Shown: positions 28,947 through 42,500, counted from the first letter of the stretch. The stretch: DNA of 64,000 nt from Apostichopus japonicus (GCF_037975245.1 NC_092574.1:11805213-11869212); one strand, 5' to 3'. Numbers and translations are program-made. Notes: generated by a model not told the origin, from the letters alone.

Positions 28947-31900
28947 TTAAAGAGATGAACTTGCTTCCATCCTGCTCTTGTGATTTTCAAGAAGTTGATG
29001 GACAGATGGTGGTTGGTTTGGGCGTATAGTCCCGGAGATGCGCCTGGGGTCATCTTCTGCCAAAACCACATGACTTCGTTGGGACTTATTATCAATGAGC
29101 CTCCTTCTGAATACATCTTTCATTAGTTCTGGAATGTACTTGAAGGTTTTTTTTTGCATGACTGGGACACAGGTCCATCTACCTGCAGATTTGGAATAAT
29201 TTCTTGTGAAACTGCAAGAGAAAATGAAACAAAACATATCAGTTCATATTTCTGTACTTGCAGGCCTTAATAAAGGAAAGTGATGTGATGATAGTACAGT
29301 ATGTAACTTACACAGGTTCCCCATCTCTTTCTGCTTGTCGTCTTCCTTTGTGGTGTTGGTAGTCGATACCAGCTAACAAATTTCTAGCCTTATACGAAGG
29401 AGGGCTGAAAAAAATGTAGGAATTGAAACATTACATGATTTCATACATGATTATTACATGATTTCAATGAGATTTCATAATAAATGAGCAGAAATCAAAT
29501 CTTGGACAACATACTTACCCATAGGCAAACCGCTTGGCAGCATAAACTAGCACATGGCTCTGGAAATTTTCTAGTGCTGATGTGTGTCTGAAAGTGATAT
29601 GAAGGAATATTCCATAATTTAAGGAGAAATTTCCACTGCAACTAGCCTGAAAGTATTTTCATACTTCTAGCTGCTCATCATTGATTACTTCACCACGTGG
29701 CAGGGCATGTGCAAGATATCTAACAATATCCTAACAAAAGGGTAACATATATTCAAGATTTGTGCACCAAAACCAGTACCTGAACTTTGTGTAGTATTTG
29801 ATGTTTCTTATAAGATTCATGTCAAGCACAATCTCTCTCAGTGCTGCATGTGCAGGAGAGTCTGGTTCAAGGTCCTTCTGACTAGCTGGTAAAGGTCCAT
29901 GCTGGCAACATGCTGGACTAACTCCATCACCTAGAGCCCATTCATGATCTCCAACAACATGGTGAAGAATTCCCTTCCAGTTTGCCTTAAAAGGAAAGAA
30001 GAGATCATGACATGACAAGGATAAAGGTGAAATAGAAAGTATAGCAGAATTCCATCACAAGAAGTATTTATACTGGCTGCCTAACTTAGTTAAAACGTTT
30101 ATGACTGAAGTGCATGTTTTGAATGTAATATTAAGTCACAAGAACATATTTAACTTACAAAAAATGTGTCTGCACTTCCATCTGCATGCTGTGAGCAGTA
30201 CCAAAAGTGCCTTGTTATGTCACTAATCCATGGCATGAGTGGCCTGTTCCTTGCCTTTTTTGCTGCCTGAAGAGAAAACAGGTAACAACAGGATGTGTTT
30301 GAGGTACATTATTTTTAGATCAAAAGAGAAAAAATAATCATGTTGACATATGAAACACAAGGCAATCGGACTTACCTCACTCAATTTCTTGCCAATATTT
30401 TTTGCCCCATGCCAAACGTCAAACGAATGAGTGGTTCCTTCAAGACCCTCTGTACAGTAGACAGAAAAGAAAAACTTCAAATATACCATGTGGGTGACAA
30501 TGGAATCCGTGTCTTGGTAACTCAGTATGATAAAGAATTAAAAAATCTGCAAATGAACATTATTCTAAATGAAAGCTTACAAAGCAATATAATTTTTCCT
30601 TGTGTTTAGTACAACCAGTCATAAGACAAGTATATGTGAACATACACACACACATGAAAAATATTGTGCCATCAACAAGCCTACGAAAGTACATCAATTG
30701 CTTACTTAGGTAAGATTTAATTTGTGGGTGAGCATCTGTAACTACTTCCTCAACCTTTACATCGCTCTTCTCTAGCGTCTCCAGTGCTCGTAAGAAAGCA
30801 ATTTTTTCCATGTTGGTCGACTTTAAGTCAGCTTCCCTCTTGTCAACAACCTGAATGTCCAGTATATCGCAGGTTTCATAATCCATTACACTGTAGGTGC
30901 AGTATTGTGCACAGTGCCCAGGACTGTCATTCCTTCCGTCACCTGTTGAAGAAGTACCACATAATCATGAACACATATCTAAACAGTAAAATTATGTACA
31001 TCATGAAAAAATTGCCATTATATATGCCCCTGACATGCAGGGCTGTAAAATATTAATTACACGACTTACCAGCGATAACTACTGTTTTCCCTTTCCTTGC
31101 AAGTAATAGCTCAGTCTGAAGCTGCTTCCAGTGTGCCTCAATTGCCGGAAAGGTGTAAGTCCTCTGGCTATAACTGTGGAGAGCAGAGTGGCACATACCA
31201 AGGTTCATAAACCTAAACATCATTTTGATTTTTGCGTAGTTATTTCCAGACAGTATAACTGCAGCTGAGACTGCTATATCTCCCGCATTATTCCCTTTAA
31301 GCTTTGGCTGAGAATGCCAAATCTTGCTCACGTGTCCATGAGCACAAATCTGGAAAAGAGACAAAAGAAGTAGTAATCAAATAAGTGAGAACTAAATATA
31401 TATAAAAAAAATATTAACAAGCAAATAAGCCTCTAACTACCGAGGGCTACAGTAGTACCAAGGTTTTTTTTGAAGGTCAAGCAACTTTACCTGCTTAAGA
31501 TATCATGTTCACAAGGTTTAGGGACTCTGACCTCAGTTGCCCTTTGATCTCCATGAAAAACAAAAGGGATCATCTACTGACCTGGCACTTAAAGATGTAC
31601 CAAGTGAAGTTTCAGTTTTATGATACAGTATTTACAGAGTTGTGTAATTTTGACCTCAAATGACCTTCGACATCCATGAAACTTACTAAGGATCACCAAC
31701 TCACCAAGGGTTACACATATACCAAGTTCAAGTAATGTTTACTTTTTTAGTTATCTTGTCTATAAGCAAGTGTCACCTCCAAGGCAAAGATGCTATTTGC
31801 CTTTGGTGAGAAATAATTTAAATTGAGGGATAACTTAAATATAGTAGCCAAATCTGGACTGACAAAATGCCAAATAGAAACTGAAACGAACCCATTTCAC

Positions 31901-34867
31901 ACCAACAGCAGTTCCGACAAATTTTGTGACCTCTTGCGGAGGAGACTGGCAAGATTCTCTAACACAAGACTTAGGTCTACAATCCTTTAGTAGTTGCAAA
32001 AGGGACTCCTTGTAAGTTATGAATAGAGTATCTTCTGCACATGCCTCTGAACCTGTCCCATCATCTACATCCTCATCTTCAGACTGATCAGTCTCTGCAA
32101 AGGAAAGAATGGTGTCCAGGTCCAAATCTGCTGGTTGTTCTGGATGACTGTAAGAGAAAAATAAAATTGACATGTGCATTTAATAAAGGCATTAATTTAG
32201 CCCTGATTCTCTTTTATTCCAACAAAAAGGAGCGGATATATATAAGATTTGAGGCTGAAGTCAAGAAGCAGACATACCTAACGTTGAGATCAACACTCAT
32301 GTCAGAGGAGTCGGCATCTTCTTCACCAGAATCCCAGTCAGGGTCAGAGTCCCTGTCAATTGAGCCTGGGGTATCATGTGGAATGATGTAGTCCCCAACA
32401 TCAGTGTAGTCAAAACTTAAACTGAAAAAAAAGTAATAACAATTTAAATTCTCTGACACATATTGGAATCATCTAAGGTAACATTTTTATATCCATATAT
32501 TTTTTGGGTGTAAAATCACAGTCTTACTGTGAAAAGCTTGACCCAGGGCTAAGACGTTTGCATATGAAAGCATTTGAAACTGTTTTGTTACACAAGCAAG
32601 ATATGTAAAAGCAATGAATGTAAATGTGAATATCTGTCGTAATGAGTGACCCCAAAGGAGTTGAAAATACAAAACCAAGGGCACCAGGTTATTGAAAAAG
32701 GATTACATGGACCCGAAAATTTGAAATGTGGGAGACTGAACCACATCGCCTTCGGGTATAACTTGACAAGGCTTAGGTACTTGATTGCAGCACCACATAA
32801 ACTGCAAAATTTTCAAGAAAGGTTTCTGCTTTTTCCATAACTATCCAAACATGCATACTTAAGTTGGTCAGCGGATGATGTTTCTCCAGATAAAAATGGT
32901 GTTGTAGCTGGCAGTGCATCTTGACTTGAAGCAGACATACTTGACACAGGTGTTGATGTCATCAGGCCTATGTTTGGTGTTTTGCAAGGAGAGTATGCAG
33001 AGTCAACTCTGAAAGTAAAAATACATGTACAGATAACACTGCAGCGAAAGCAATATATTGGAGTATATGAATAATACATTAGAGAATTCAAAGAAAAGTC
33101 TGGCAAACTCAAGCACCACAATAAATCATTTTAACTGGAGTGTGTAATTTTTACATCTTGAAATTTGATTTCCTTGTTATCATTTATTGTTGGATTAATT
33201 CAGCTTTTGTGTGACATATTAGAACAATACAAGCAAGTGCACTTGTCTTAACTATATCACAATATCTAAAACATAATGCAATGAGATGTATCTATGAAGA
33301 GATTGCTTCAGCAAGCTATTAATACAGATATAATAAAGATATTTGTGAGTAAGTGACTTTGTTGTTTGGTCTTGCCGCTCAAATTGCTAATTAGTTGTAG
33401 ATATCACCGTTGAAGCCGCTGCGAGGGAGGATGTATTTATAACTGGAACAAAGATATTAGGATATGGGATTTGTTGAATAACTTGGAATATACAGTCAGC
33501 TTAATGGGACACTGCTTCGTTCTTCTATGGTAAATTCTATTACAGTATATTGTCATGCTTTCTCAAAACTGAAAATAATAAATCTTAAACCACTATTACA
33601 ACTTTCACAGGCTTGAAATTAACCAGGCTTATTAAACAAATGGGGAAAAGGGTACAAAGCAACAATGAATGGCCACAACATCCTGTTTAGAGCTGACAAT
33701 GATGACAAGACTGTAAACATACTGTAGTGTACAATCTCAAACCACATAAAGAGAGACTCAATCTCTTGAATGATATCCTTGACCACAAGAGTTACTGTGC
33801 ATTCATTATGCAATGCTGCTTATCAACAGGGTGGTTTCATGAATAAAGACCTTTATTGTTACATTTCCCTTCTCTTTGTTCTTGCTATGATTCCCTATGT
33901 TGATACTCACGGTTTGGAGTCAATAACCAAACACTTTTACAAGCAAATACTATGGCGATCCTTCACTGATCTTGGGCACTGAAACACAATTTCTCATAGC
34001 ACTTAAAATTGAATTTGTTACCAATATTATAGGCAATTGCATTACATTGTTCTGTGGCTGCATTGAGGTAAAGTTAACTGAAGGTCTTCATATGAGGATT
34101 ATGAGTATAAAATTCGTAGTTGCTGGTGAGAGTAATATATCATTTTGGCTATAACATTCTCACCCTAGCTTCTAAGATCAATAAGATGTTAAAGGATTCT
34201 AGCCTAGCCCAAAGTACACCTGCTTTTGTCAACTTCCAAGCATGAAAAAACATGGTCACCATGCATAGGCTATGTTCCTTTACGAAACAGAAAGGTAACT
34301 AGCCTATACCAGGACACTTCTTCTTCTTTTACTTTTTTATTTTTCCTTGTTTCTGAAGAGAATATCCTTCTAAATTTTTGGTAGAAATTCATTCCGTTGT
34401 CGAGCGTGCGTATAAACGTTCAAGCATAAACGATCGTAACAGCAAATACTAAACCTAAACTGCTCTGTTCACGTTCTAAAGTCGGGTTAGGCAGGCGTAG
34501 CGTAGGCCAAAGGCTTAGGTCTAGTAACGAAGTCGTATGAATACACCGGCAGTTTGATATTCTTTTCTTGTTTCACCAATCAAGAATTTGCAGGTATGCC
34601 TTAGATTCAATGAATTCTAGAACTTTTATGTCGTAGCAAGGAAGAGATTACTCACCTATCTAGCAAATATCGAGCGACCTCCGTGTCGTTCTTCAGCCCC
34701 AACTTCTCCTTCAGTTCGGTCCATCTTTCTACTTGATTCCCTAGGTGAATACGGGTGGCTTCATACCTTTGCTTTTGAGTCTTCCGCCACTTTCTCTTTT
34801 CCAGTGAAGTAAGGTTCTTCAAACTCTTGTATTTTCCTTTTGCGCGCTTCTGTAAGTTCGCTTCCAT
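28947..34867 (-). CDS. DDE-type transposase-like protein with D(2)H motif, 12 exons (697 aa), intact
   Basis: Exons (minus): 34867-34656, 33008-32859, 32421-32278, 32147-31892, 31349-31070, 30942-30706, 30449-30376, 30266-30159, 29985-29780, 29587-29519, 29404-29312 and 29211-28947. Every phase matches and no internal stop occurs. The N-terminus is basic with a helical WTELKEKLGLKNDTEVARYLL. An acidic Ser-rich linker follows, then a metal-ligand-like C.HGH..KIWHSQPK. The catalytic region reads GDGRNDSPGH (D349, D353), VVTDAH (D417), FDVWH (D437..H440) and DHEW (E502). The D-x2-H motif is described for hAT, P, MULE and Kolobok transposases. With TTAA-flanked ends, Kolobok is the best guess. 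The donor after exon 4 (GTTCGT) is unusual. The ATG at 34867 was chosen because the upstream in-frame codon is GTG. High intron number is odd for an active transposon. Confidence 0.85.
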
Positions 34868-36958
34868 GATAGAATAAGTTTTCACTTTGCCGGAGTCGAA
34901 AGCAACCCAGTATATCGATACGTACTACAATGCAATGCTTTAGTTTGTACGGTGTATTTCCAGGGAGTTGGTATGTCTGTGATACCCACGCACACGCAAC
35001 TTTTTCGGGTTGTTGTGAATGAATCTATTTTAAGCAACGGCTCATGAATATACATACTATTCACTGATTGGTGGAATTCAAACTAGTGGATTTGGAGAAA
35101 TGAAAACTTTGTCGTGAACACTCTTACTCGTTATCGACATAAATCGTTAATTACTCGCTAATTAACGCTCTTGGCAGGGTGAAACTTGGATGGTATCTTA
35201 GTTGACTGTTTTATGATTAATACATGTAAAAAAATCGATGCACATGTTAAAAAGGTGGGAAAAAACGACCCAACGCAAAATGCTGCTTTAAGTCCTAATG
35301 TTGCCATCTACAACCCTGAGACAATTGAAAAATGTATATCCCATTTAGTTTCTTTAAAGTACCTTCTGTCACTAACCCTTCAAAAATGTCATCCTGGTGT
35401 CAATCTTTGGTATGAGCTCCTTCATAGTACTTTCATGATTCATCCAACAAGGACAACGCAGCATTGTCTATCTCATTCTTTGAAATAACAACAACAAAAA
35501 ACTAGCATTTAAAGAAAGTAGCATAAAGTTTTAAAATCAAAACAGTGCCAAAAAGGGAGGGGAGAATTCATTAAAAAAAATTGTTGCACCTTCGTCAAGT
35601 AGTGATTTTTTATGTTTTCACTGTAAGCAGATAGAGTCTTAAAATCTACATGGTTGTATGTGGTTATCGTGAAGAAAGTTACAACCGTTTTTGATACCAA
35701 AATGACACAGTTTGGGCCAAAAATGTTTTATTCAAAGAACTACATTACCCTCCATGACACCCTACTAAATGGAAATGGTTTTTTTCATTTCTTGAAAATG
35801 ATACATGATTACCACGGGTCAGATATTTGGCTGTGAGCCAGCAAAGTGATGATATATATAATATATTATAAATCAATGCAAAATTACCAAACAATTTTTT
35901 TATTATGCCACACAACTTGGTTAACCAAACCAAAAGGTCATCGAAAGTTCATTATGGTTTTAATATTTTGGATAAATGCATACACCTAGCCTTGGCATAG
36001 GCCCCTTTAAGTTTTATCATTCAATTTATTTATACCTGAAAAAGAAAATGATAGAAGGAAGAGACATATTTTTACATGTCAAAATCTTGTCTTTCTGATC
36101 ACATAGTCTCGGGCCTACAGATACGCCTACTGTACCAGTTTTGTGGAAATTTTGCAGACGTAGGATCTACTGTACACTTAAAGTTAAACCATAAATTTAT
36201 GAATATTGTGAGGCTGAGCCCCAATAAAAATCAACATTTGTAATACTGAGGCGAGGTATAAATTAGTAGTTTCTTGTCCTGCCTGCATCCTTCTGCCCAC
36301 TGGGTCAATTTCCTTCCCTTTTTTTAATTTTCAAATTTGAACAACCAATTTACCCAAATTATACCACAGAAATTCCCCTTCTGATCACACTCTCTGTAGG
36401 TTAATTGCCTGCACCCTCACTTTTTCTGAACAGTTAGGAAAAGAAACTATTTTATTTATAAAAATGTGATCAATATGGCCCAGGCAATACTAGCATTTAT
36501 TTAAGTTATATTTGTAATATATGACCCAACTATATTTTAATAGTAAGTAATATATGACACTCAAACTAAGAAGTTTTCCAAAACAATTTTCAGCAAGCTA
36601 GTATGAAGGTGACTTAGTTAAGCCTATCCTTAGTGACATCTTAATAGTTTTCTTAACTTTCTTCAGAAAACTGAAAAATGTGAGCCTAGGACTGGTGAAG
36701 TGTCATCAACATTACTTATCCCACGCCAGACACAAGCATAACGTTATACTCCGTAGCCTAACGTATACGCAAGCGCGCTCTATCTTGTGCAGCAGAGTTA
36801 GGCCTAGCCTACGCACGGGCTACGAACACAATATATACTCTTGAGTCTTGACCTAACGTTTGGAAATTGCCAAGTCTGTAGGCGGACACAGCCTAACGTT
36901 AGCTAGGCCAAGTAATATTCTAGCCAATCCGTTTGGGGGTATGAATACTATACCTTCA
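34868..36958. other. Upstream region of the transposase gene, no exon confirmed
   Basis: AT-rich sequence with short open frames lacking coding character. It may contain 5' UTR or an intron linking the exon candidate at 37041-36959 to the transposase exons. Confidence 0.4.
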
Positions 36959-37041
36959 AATGATTCCTTCAAGTCTTCTACCCCCCAACTTCGATAAAGT
37001 GTCAACACATCACCATCATCAACCGGGAACGAGGAAGACAT
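36959..37041 (-). CDS. Candidate first exon, SAM-like start, near right end of the element
   Basis: An ATG frame reads MSSSFPVDDGDVLTLYRSWG, then VEDLKESFE, before a possible donor G|GTATAG. The L..WG...L...F pattern resembles the first helix of SAM-like domains. No continuing exon was found with certainty. Splicing in phase 1 to the AG at about 34886 would join it to the transposase frame upstream of its ATG, but that acceptor lacks a good pyrimidine tract. It could equally be an unrelated short frame. Confidence 0.3.
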
Positions 37042-37219
37042 AATTCAAAATATACTCATGAATGTACCAAAGAATATTCTACTGCACATCGATCGTATGT
37101 ACCGTATCTAGTAGAACTGTGCTGTTATCACGTCGCAACGCGCAACATGCCTTCACTACTACTCCAGCGTAGTTAGTATACGAATGTACGTTCACAATGA
37201 TCACATTGCAGTTCGAATT

Positions 37220-37399
37220 GTACGACAATATTTTGGCGGGAACATTGCCCAGACGTTGGGCAAATGGACTCGTATATATACAGGATAAACGTTGGATAAT
37301 TGTTTCCAACACCATTTTACCCATAATGGTTAAAGAATTAACCAACATTTTCTTAAAACATCTCTACCCAACAAATTTTTGCCCAACGTTTTAAGAGTG
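37220..37399. repeat. Right terminal region of the 16-kb element
   Basis: Contains GCCCAGACGTTGGGCAAATG, then TTTTACCCATAATGG and TTAACCAACA, ending in GCCCAACG and TTTTAAGAGTG. These mirror the left end's GTTGGGYAA motifs in inverse orientation. Confidence 0.75.
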
Positions 37400-38015
37400 C
37401 ATGCATCGAAAGGGAACCAAGCTTGGGAGTAGATCAAGTTGCAGGTTTTTGTGCCAAGGCTCTATCTTGGGTAACTTCTCCCTTGCAATATCAAACGGTC
37501 CGACAAGTCACTGACCAGAATGTAAGTCGCTTTCGTCCAATCAGAGCGCTAGAAAATAACATGCGACACTGGTCGTTAAATGAGAGCACAAGAAGCTGAG
37601 ATATGTCAACTTAATTCGACATATGTCGATTTCAGGACTAATGGCACACTATATGCGCACCATATATGTCTCTAGATCATAACGATTCCCACAGCTGCTC
37701 GAATGGGCTTATTTCATGTTGCTATCGTTGGAATTAATATCGTTGGAATACTTTGAAAGCCTTGGTTTAGTTTGAAAAGGATGATTATGATGACACCTAC
37801 GACAAATGTGGTAACAGGTGCTTGATTTATGGTATTAGGGAAGTTAAAGGGGAACAAAAGGTAATTTGACTTCGGTTTACTAGAACCAGTGTGTCTTTAT
37901 AATGAAATATGGAAACGGTTGCAGCAAAAATAAAAGAAACAAGAAACAAGGCAAATGACATTCTAGGATTAGTGTGAAAATGTATATAAAATTTTACAGA
38001 CAAGTATGTACAATA

Positions 38016-38017
<2 letters not shown>

Positions 38018-38082
<65 letters not shown>
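38018..38082. repeat. (TA)n microsatellite
   Basis: About 32 TA units. Confidence 0.95.
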
Positions 38083-38084
<2 letters not shown>

Positions 38085-38433
38085 AGATACTGCCTAGCCA
38101 AAGGTCGTGTTCAAAATGTCAGTATCTCAGTGGCCTTATTCCAGTTTAGGACAGGAGAAGAAAATATAGATCTTTGTGCATATTTTTTATGTTTCCACCT
38201 TGCATAGTTTCATCACTGATATTGTAGTTAGACAACATGCAGTATAAGATCGAGGGAATTCAGTTACTATAGCACCGTCTCACTCCTTATCATTTTGTTG
38301 ACTAATTTTTTGTTGTCTCTTCATCTCTGTACCGTATCACTTATTGTGTGTTTTCTGTTCGTTTCATTGAAATGTCCCTTTTTTTGGTCAACTCTTGTAA
38401 GCTTTTAGTTCGTTTTTTTCTTTGTATATATAC

Positions 38434-38848
38434 CAAGGTTGTCCAACCTTTTGCAGAGGATGAGGTCACATGGAATGGTTATGATGAAGGAGGGGCCGCA
38501 TGAACCCTACGCTCCTTTTTTCGATTTTTTTGCGCGAAGCCCAAGGCAACAAAATGTGAGCACTGCGCGCGGAGTGCACTGATATATTTTCCTTCCTGAT
38601 AAAACAGATAAGTTAAGTCCAGCCGGCACCCCCCCCCCCTCCCCTCCGCTGAGAGAGTGTCACACAAACTGACCCGTATGCAGTTTTTGGACCCAGAAGG
38701 TTCGAATGATTGATTATATAGCTTCAAATTGTTATCAATAAATCTGCTCACTAAATTTTACACCGTAGAGCATCTCTGGCGGGCCGGACGCAACCCTGCG
38801 TTGGGCCGGACTGTGGCCCGCGGGCCGTAGGTTGGACATGCAACCCTG
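38434..38848. mobile_element. hAT-type MITE (415 bp)
   Basis: The left end is CAAGGTTGTCCAACC. The right end read in reverse is CAGGGTTGCATGTCCAACC. Flanking 8-mers ATATATAC (38426-38433) and GTATATAC (38849-38856) match 7/8. Near the right end GGGCCGGAC and GCCCGCGGGCC recur, a style common in hAT MITEs. No coding capacity. Confidence 0.75.
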
Positions 38849-39078
38849 GTATATACGGTACTGTTCATATTTTTGTCACTATGTTTTGATGCCCCTTTTC
38901 CGACTTTGTATGCTTTACGTTCTCTTTCCTATGCATAAACTGCTCGTTTACTGTCTAACTTTCAACCATCGACGTACTGTATACTCATTTTGTAACTCAA
39001 AGCCTCTGGGAATATTCGCCCGGTTGCGATTTTTTTTCCTCCAAAACTGAACGGACCACTGACATTTCCTCGATTCTG

Positions 39079-39439
39079 ATTGGCTGATCAAAATCGGAAC
39101 GGTAGTCTGCGTTTATCAATGAATCCGAAGTGATCCTTAGGGCATGGGTTCGAGTCCTATTTAGGTGGTAGGCCTATTTTTAATTATATATTCTTTATTT
39201 ATTTTTTCTCCAATTCTTTTTCTTCCCATGTTTCTTCCCATTTTTATTTTATATGATCATTTTCAAATTTTAACCGAGTTACCACCTTCTATGCAAAAAG
39301 TTATAAATAAATCAGTTACAACCGATTATACTGTGTACAGCAAAGCAAAGCAAACAGCGTTCCATAACAGCTTGTGGCCTTCCTTTACTATTGGCCGAAG
39401 TCAGCTGGCGCTGGATATTTAAATCTAGCAATCTTCAAA
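39079..39439 (+). promoter_or_regulatory. HMMR upstream region: inverted CCAAT boxes and CHR-like site
   Basis: Inverted CCAAT boxes (ATTGG) lie at 39079-39083 and 39390-39394. A GGCGCTGG phrase lies near 39408 and a TTCAAA (reverse of the TTTGAA CHR core) at 39434-39439, 95 bp before the HMMR ATG. NF-Y and CHR elements drive G2/M genes in animals. The match here is short and could be chance. Confidence 0.35.
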
Positions 39440-39533
39440 TTAAAAGCTACATATCAGCCGCGACAAGTAGAGTTCGAATTACGAACAAATATTGACATCG
39501 GCTGGCAGTTCGTAAGGTTATCATCTCTACATT

Positions 39534-42500
39534 ATGTCCTTTCCAAAAGCTAAGAGATTTCTAGAAGTTAAAGGTAATGATAGATCACGAAAAGTCGAAA
39601 TTTGTAGCCATAACACAAACCGATGATAGGCACAGGCTAAGCCTAACGCTAGTAAAACCTTTGCCTAACGCTAGTAAAACCTTTGACCGACATTTACTCT
39701 TCGCAACTACGCCGAAACCCACACATTAACAGTAGCCTACTTTGAGGCTAATAAAAAGCAAGACTAAGCCTAGGCTAGCTGTAGTAGTGGGCTAGTAGTA
39801 GTACTACTTAGTAGTATTTTGTTAGGATTATCGCAACTTCTCGATGCTAAGCAAACTTACTTTTAAATTAAAGCCTAGGCCTAGGTAAATGATAATATCT
39901 TTGGACTTTAAGACTAGGCTACAGTCATATGATTTCACAATTCCTTTGATCAAATTCAGCAAAGGGCATTGCTGTGAAGTTTCAACTTTAGTTTAGGCAT
40001 AGTGCTAGAGCTTGGATGCTATGTAAGTGAACAGTAATAACATGTATAGGCATAGGCTAAGCCTAGAATAACCAAAATTTCGATTTCCCTTAGGCCTAGG
40101 CCTATGCAGTTTTTATACAATTTATTGTCAGATTGTATAAACAAGTTTTCTACCCTTTTAAAAAGTACCTTACATTATTGATTTATATATCATGTTCGTA
40201 TGTATTTTACTGTAAAGCGCCTTAGAACAAATTCTGATTGGATAAGGCGCTATAGAAATTTTTATAAAATAAAATAAATAAATAAAATACATGGTCGTGG
40301 CTATTCTTACGACTAGTCATAACAATTATTTATAAACTATTCTTACGACAAAGGCGAATTCAAGAGCAGTAAAGTAAATAAAGCAACTGCACATGTAGTA
40401 TGGTAACCCTAACCCTAAACATAACCCTAAACCTCAATCCTAACCGAAAATTATTGTTACTCCTCGTCGTAAGAATAGTACTCCTGGTCATAAAAGTAGC
40501 AACTGCGCATGCGTAGTCGGAAATTATTCTTACGACTAGTCGCAAGAATAGCCACTTTGATACTACATTCATACTACTGTACATTATAGGCTAGGCCAGG
40601 CTATGTAGCAACTGTCTTCATGTGAGTTCTCATAGATGCAGAAATCATCTAAATTTCATAGAAATTGATATGTGGTTGCTTTATTAGTTGCAGTTTAGGC
40701 TAGACCTAACCGGTTCCAGTGCCATTCCGCCATTGGTACTGTACATACCGCCATACCATCCCGCCATAAGTTTCGATCCTTTATGCCATGGCGGAAAGGA
40801 TCGAGATATATGACAGAAAGCTACAATTTCTCATTTTTACACAGGAATGTATATTTCGGTGAAACTTTCATTGATTTTCGTAGAAGGATAGGTACACCGT
40901 CTTCAAATGAAATGGTTCACTGGATAGACTTTAATTGTAGTTAAGACAAGATTGAGAATAGATCTATAGTCTTTAACGTACAGGTTGAATGAATAGTTTT
41001 AATTGAAAGTTTGTAAGAGTCAATACACTGTCTTCAAATATCATTAAACTGCAGAATGAAGAAATTGACTGACAGCTGACAGTCTTACTGACCAGTGTGA
41101 ATAGCGAGTAACCAGTTGTGATTGTAGGCCTATTTTGAAAGGAGATGTAAAATATATAATATATTGTACACCTTCCTAAGCAGCCCTGATATTCAACAAT
41201 TGGTTCTGTTTGTTTGTAGATACAACCCCTGCCCCAGACCAGTACAATGTCAGTGCATCAGCTAAGCCACAGGGTGTGGCTTTGCCAACTACTGAGAGAT
41301 TCAAGGAGCCAAAAGGTACAGTTTACACCTAAGGCTTCTGGGCAGGGATGCACCACATGCCCTCTCGGGCAACCAGAAATTTGTTTCTTTCAAGCTTAAA
41401 ACTTAAGTTCCAGGTTGTTCACCTATGGCAGACTTATACAGTATGTGGTGGAAGGCGAGGCTTTAACTGGGTGCGTGTACGGGAAGTACACTGATTGTGC
41501 AGTACCTACTGTAGCTGCCTACCTTAGTAGACCTGCAGTAGATTCTAGTACAGGGCAGGTCCAAGCTATTTGCACTGTGACGTACGGGACATTTCAGAGA
41601 CTTAAATGTGTCTAAAAGTTATAAAATATCTATTTTCCAGAAACTTTTTCAGCTTTTCATATTTGTTATTGCTGCTACTTTATTACAAACTCATGAAGAT
41701 TTCCTACACTTGCTTTAATTAGGTCCCATCTTAATTAATGTACAGTGTGACGTACGGGACCAGAGAATTTTGTGTTTTTTCTTACTAAAGAGCAAAGCTG
41801 AAATCCCTATGAAATTAGGAGGGCAGTGATCAAGCTGTTTTAACTAGTGAATAGCCTAACCTTCCAAGGGCTAAACTGTAACAAATTAGAAAAAAATATG
41901 AAGCCATTCCAGTTCAGTGATTACACAAATGAAAATTGTCGTGTGACGTACGGGACATGTGACGTACGAGACAATTTGTCCAAATAACAATTGACTATGA
42001 AAACTCATAGTTTTATTCCTGAATATACCATAACAAGCTGATTTCTACATAAAAACATTCATTTGGATATGCCAGAACAATGTCATTGGTAATTTAATGC
42101 CATATTTCCTTCTTTCGGGGATCGAAAAGAGCAGTGACTGTACTTGTGAGATCATTCCACTACATAAAACATGGAATGCGTAAAGTATAAATCTACTCTA
42201 CACATTCATCAAATACTCATAACATCAATTTTAGCTTTGATAGACCACAAATGATCCAAGATGCAAAGTTTTGATGCAAAACTGTTTCGGTATATACTGT
42301 ACAACACTGTATCATACTCCCTACTATTGACTCTCAAGTTGAAATATGATCCATCCCATTCAAAACATACCAAAATGTCCACAGTAACATCCACATAATG
42401 TCCATCTATGAAACTAGTACAACAGAGAAAACTCTATAAACCTAATACTGGTTACCAGACCAAATACTCATAACATCAATTCTAGCTTTGTTAGACCACA

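Larger units (their letters stand above)
21074..37399. mobile_element. Large DNA transposon (about 16.3 kb) with transposase, P2X7-ballast and small-protein genes
   Basis: Inverted ends: the left reads CACTCTTAAAAGTTGGGTAA at 21074. The right end read in reverse from 37399 is CACTCTTAAAACGTTGGGCA. If the CACTC is target sequence, the flanks are TTAA (21079-21082 and 37391-37394), the duplication used by Kolobok- and piggyBac-type elements. If not, the inverted repeat simply starts with CACTC. Both borders carry arrays of GTTGGGYAA motifs. Inside are a complete DDE-type transposase gene (34867-28947, minus), a P2X7 ballast-domain gene (25767-27534, plus) and a 115-aa gene (25692-23375, minus). 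A SINE has inserted near the left end, suggesting some age, yet all three frames are open. Superfamily assignment is uncertain. Confidence 0.72.

Noticed and set aside
39120..39175. B-box-like GGGTTCGAGTCCT suggesting a tRNA gene
   Set aside because: No A-box at tRNA spacing and no cloverleaf; at most a SINE scrap.
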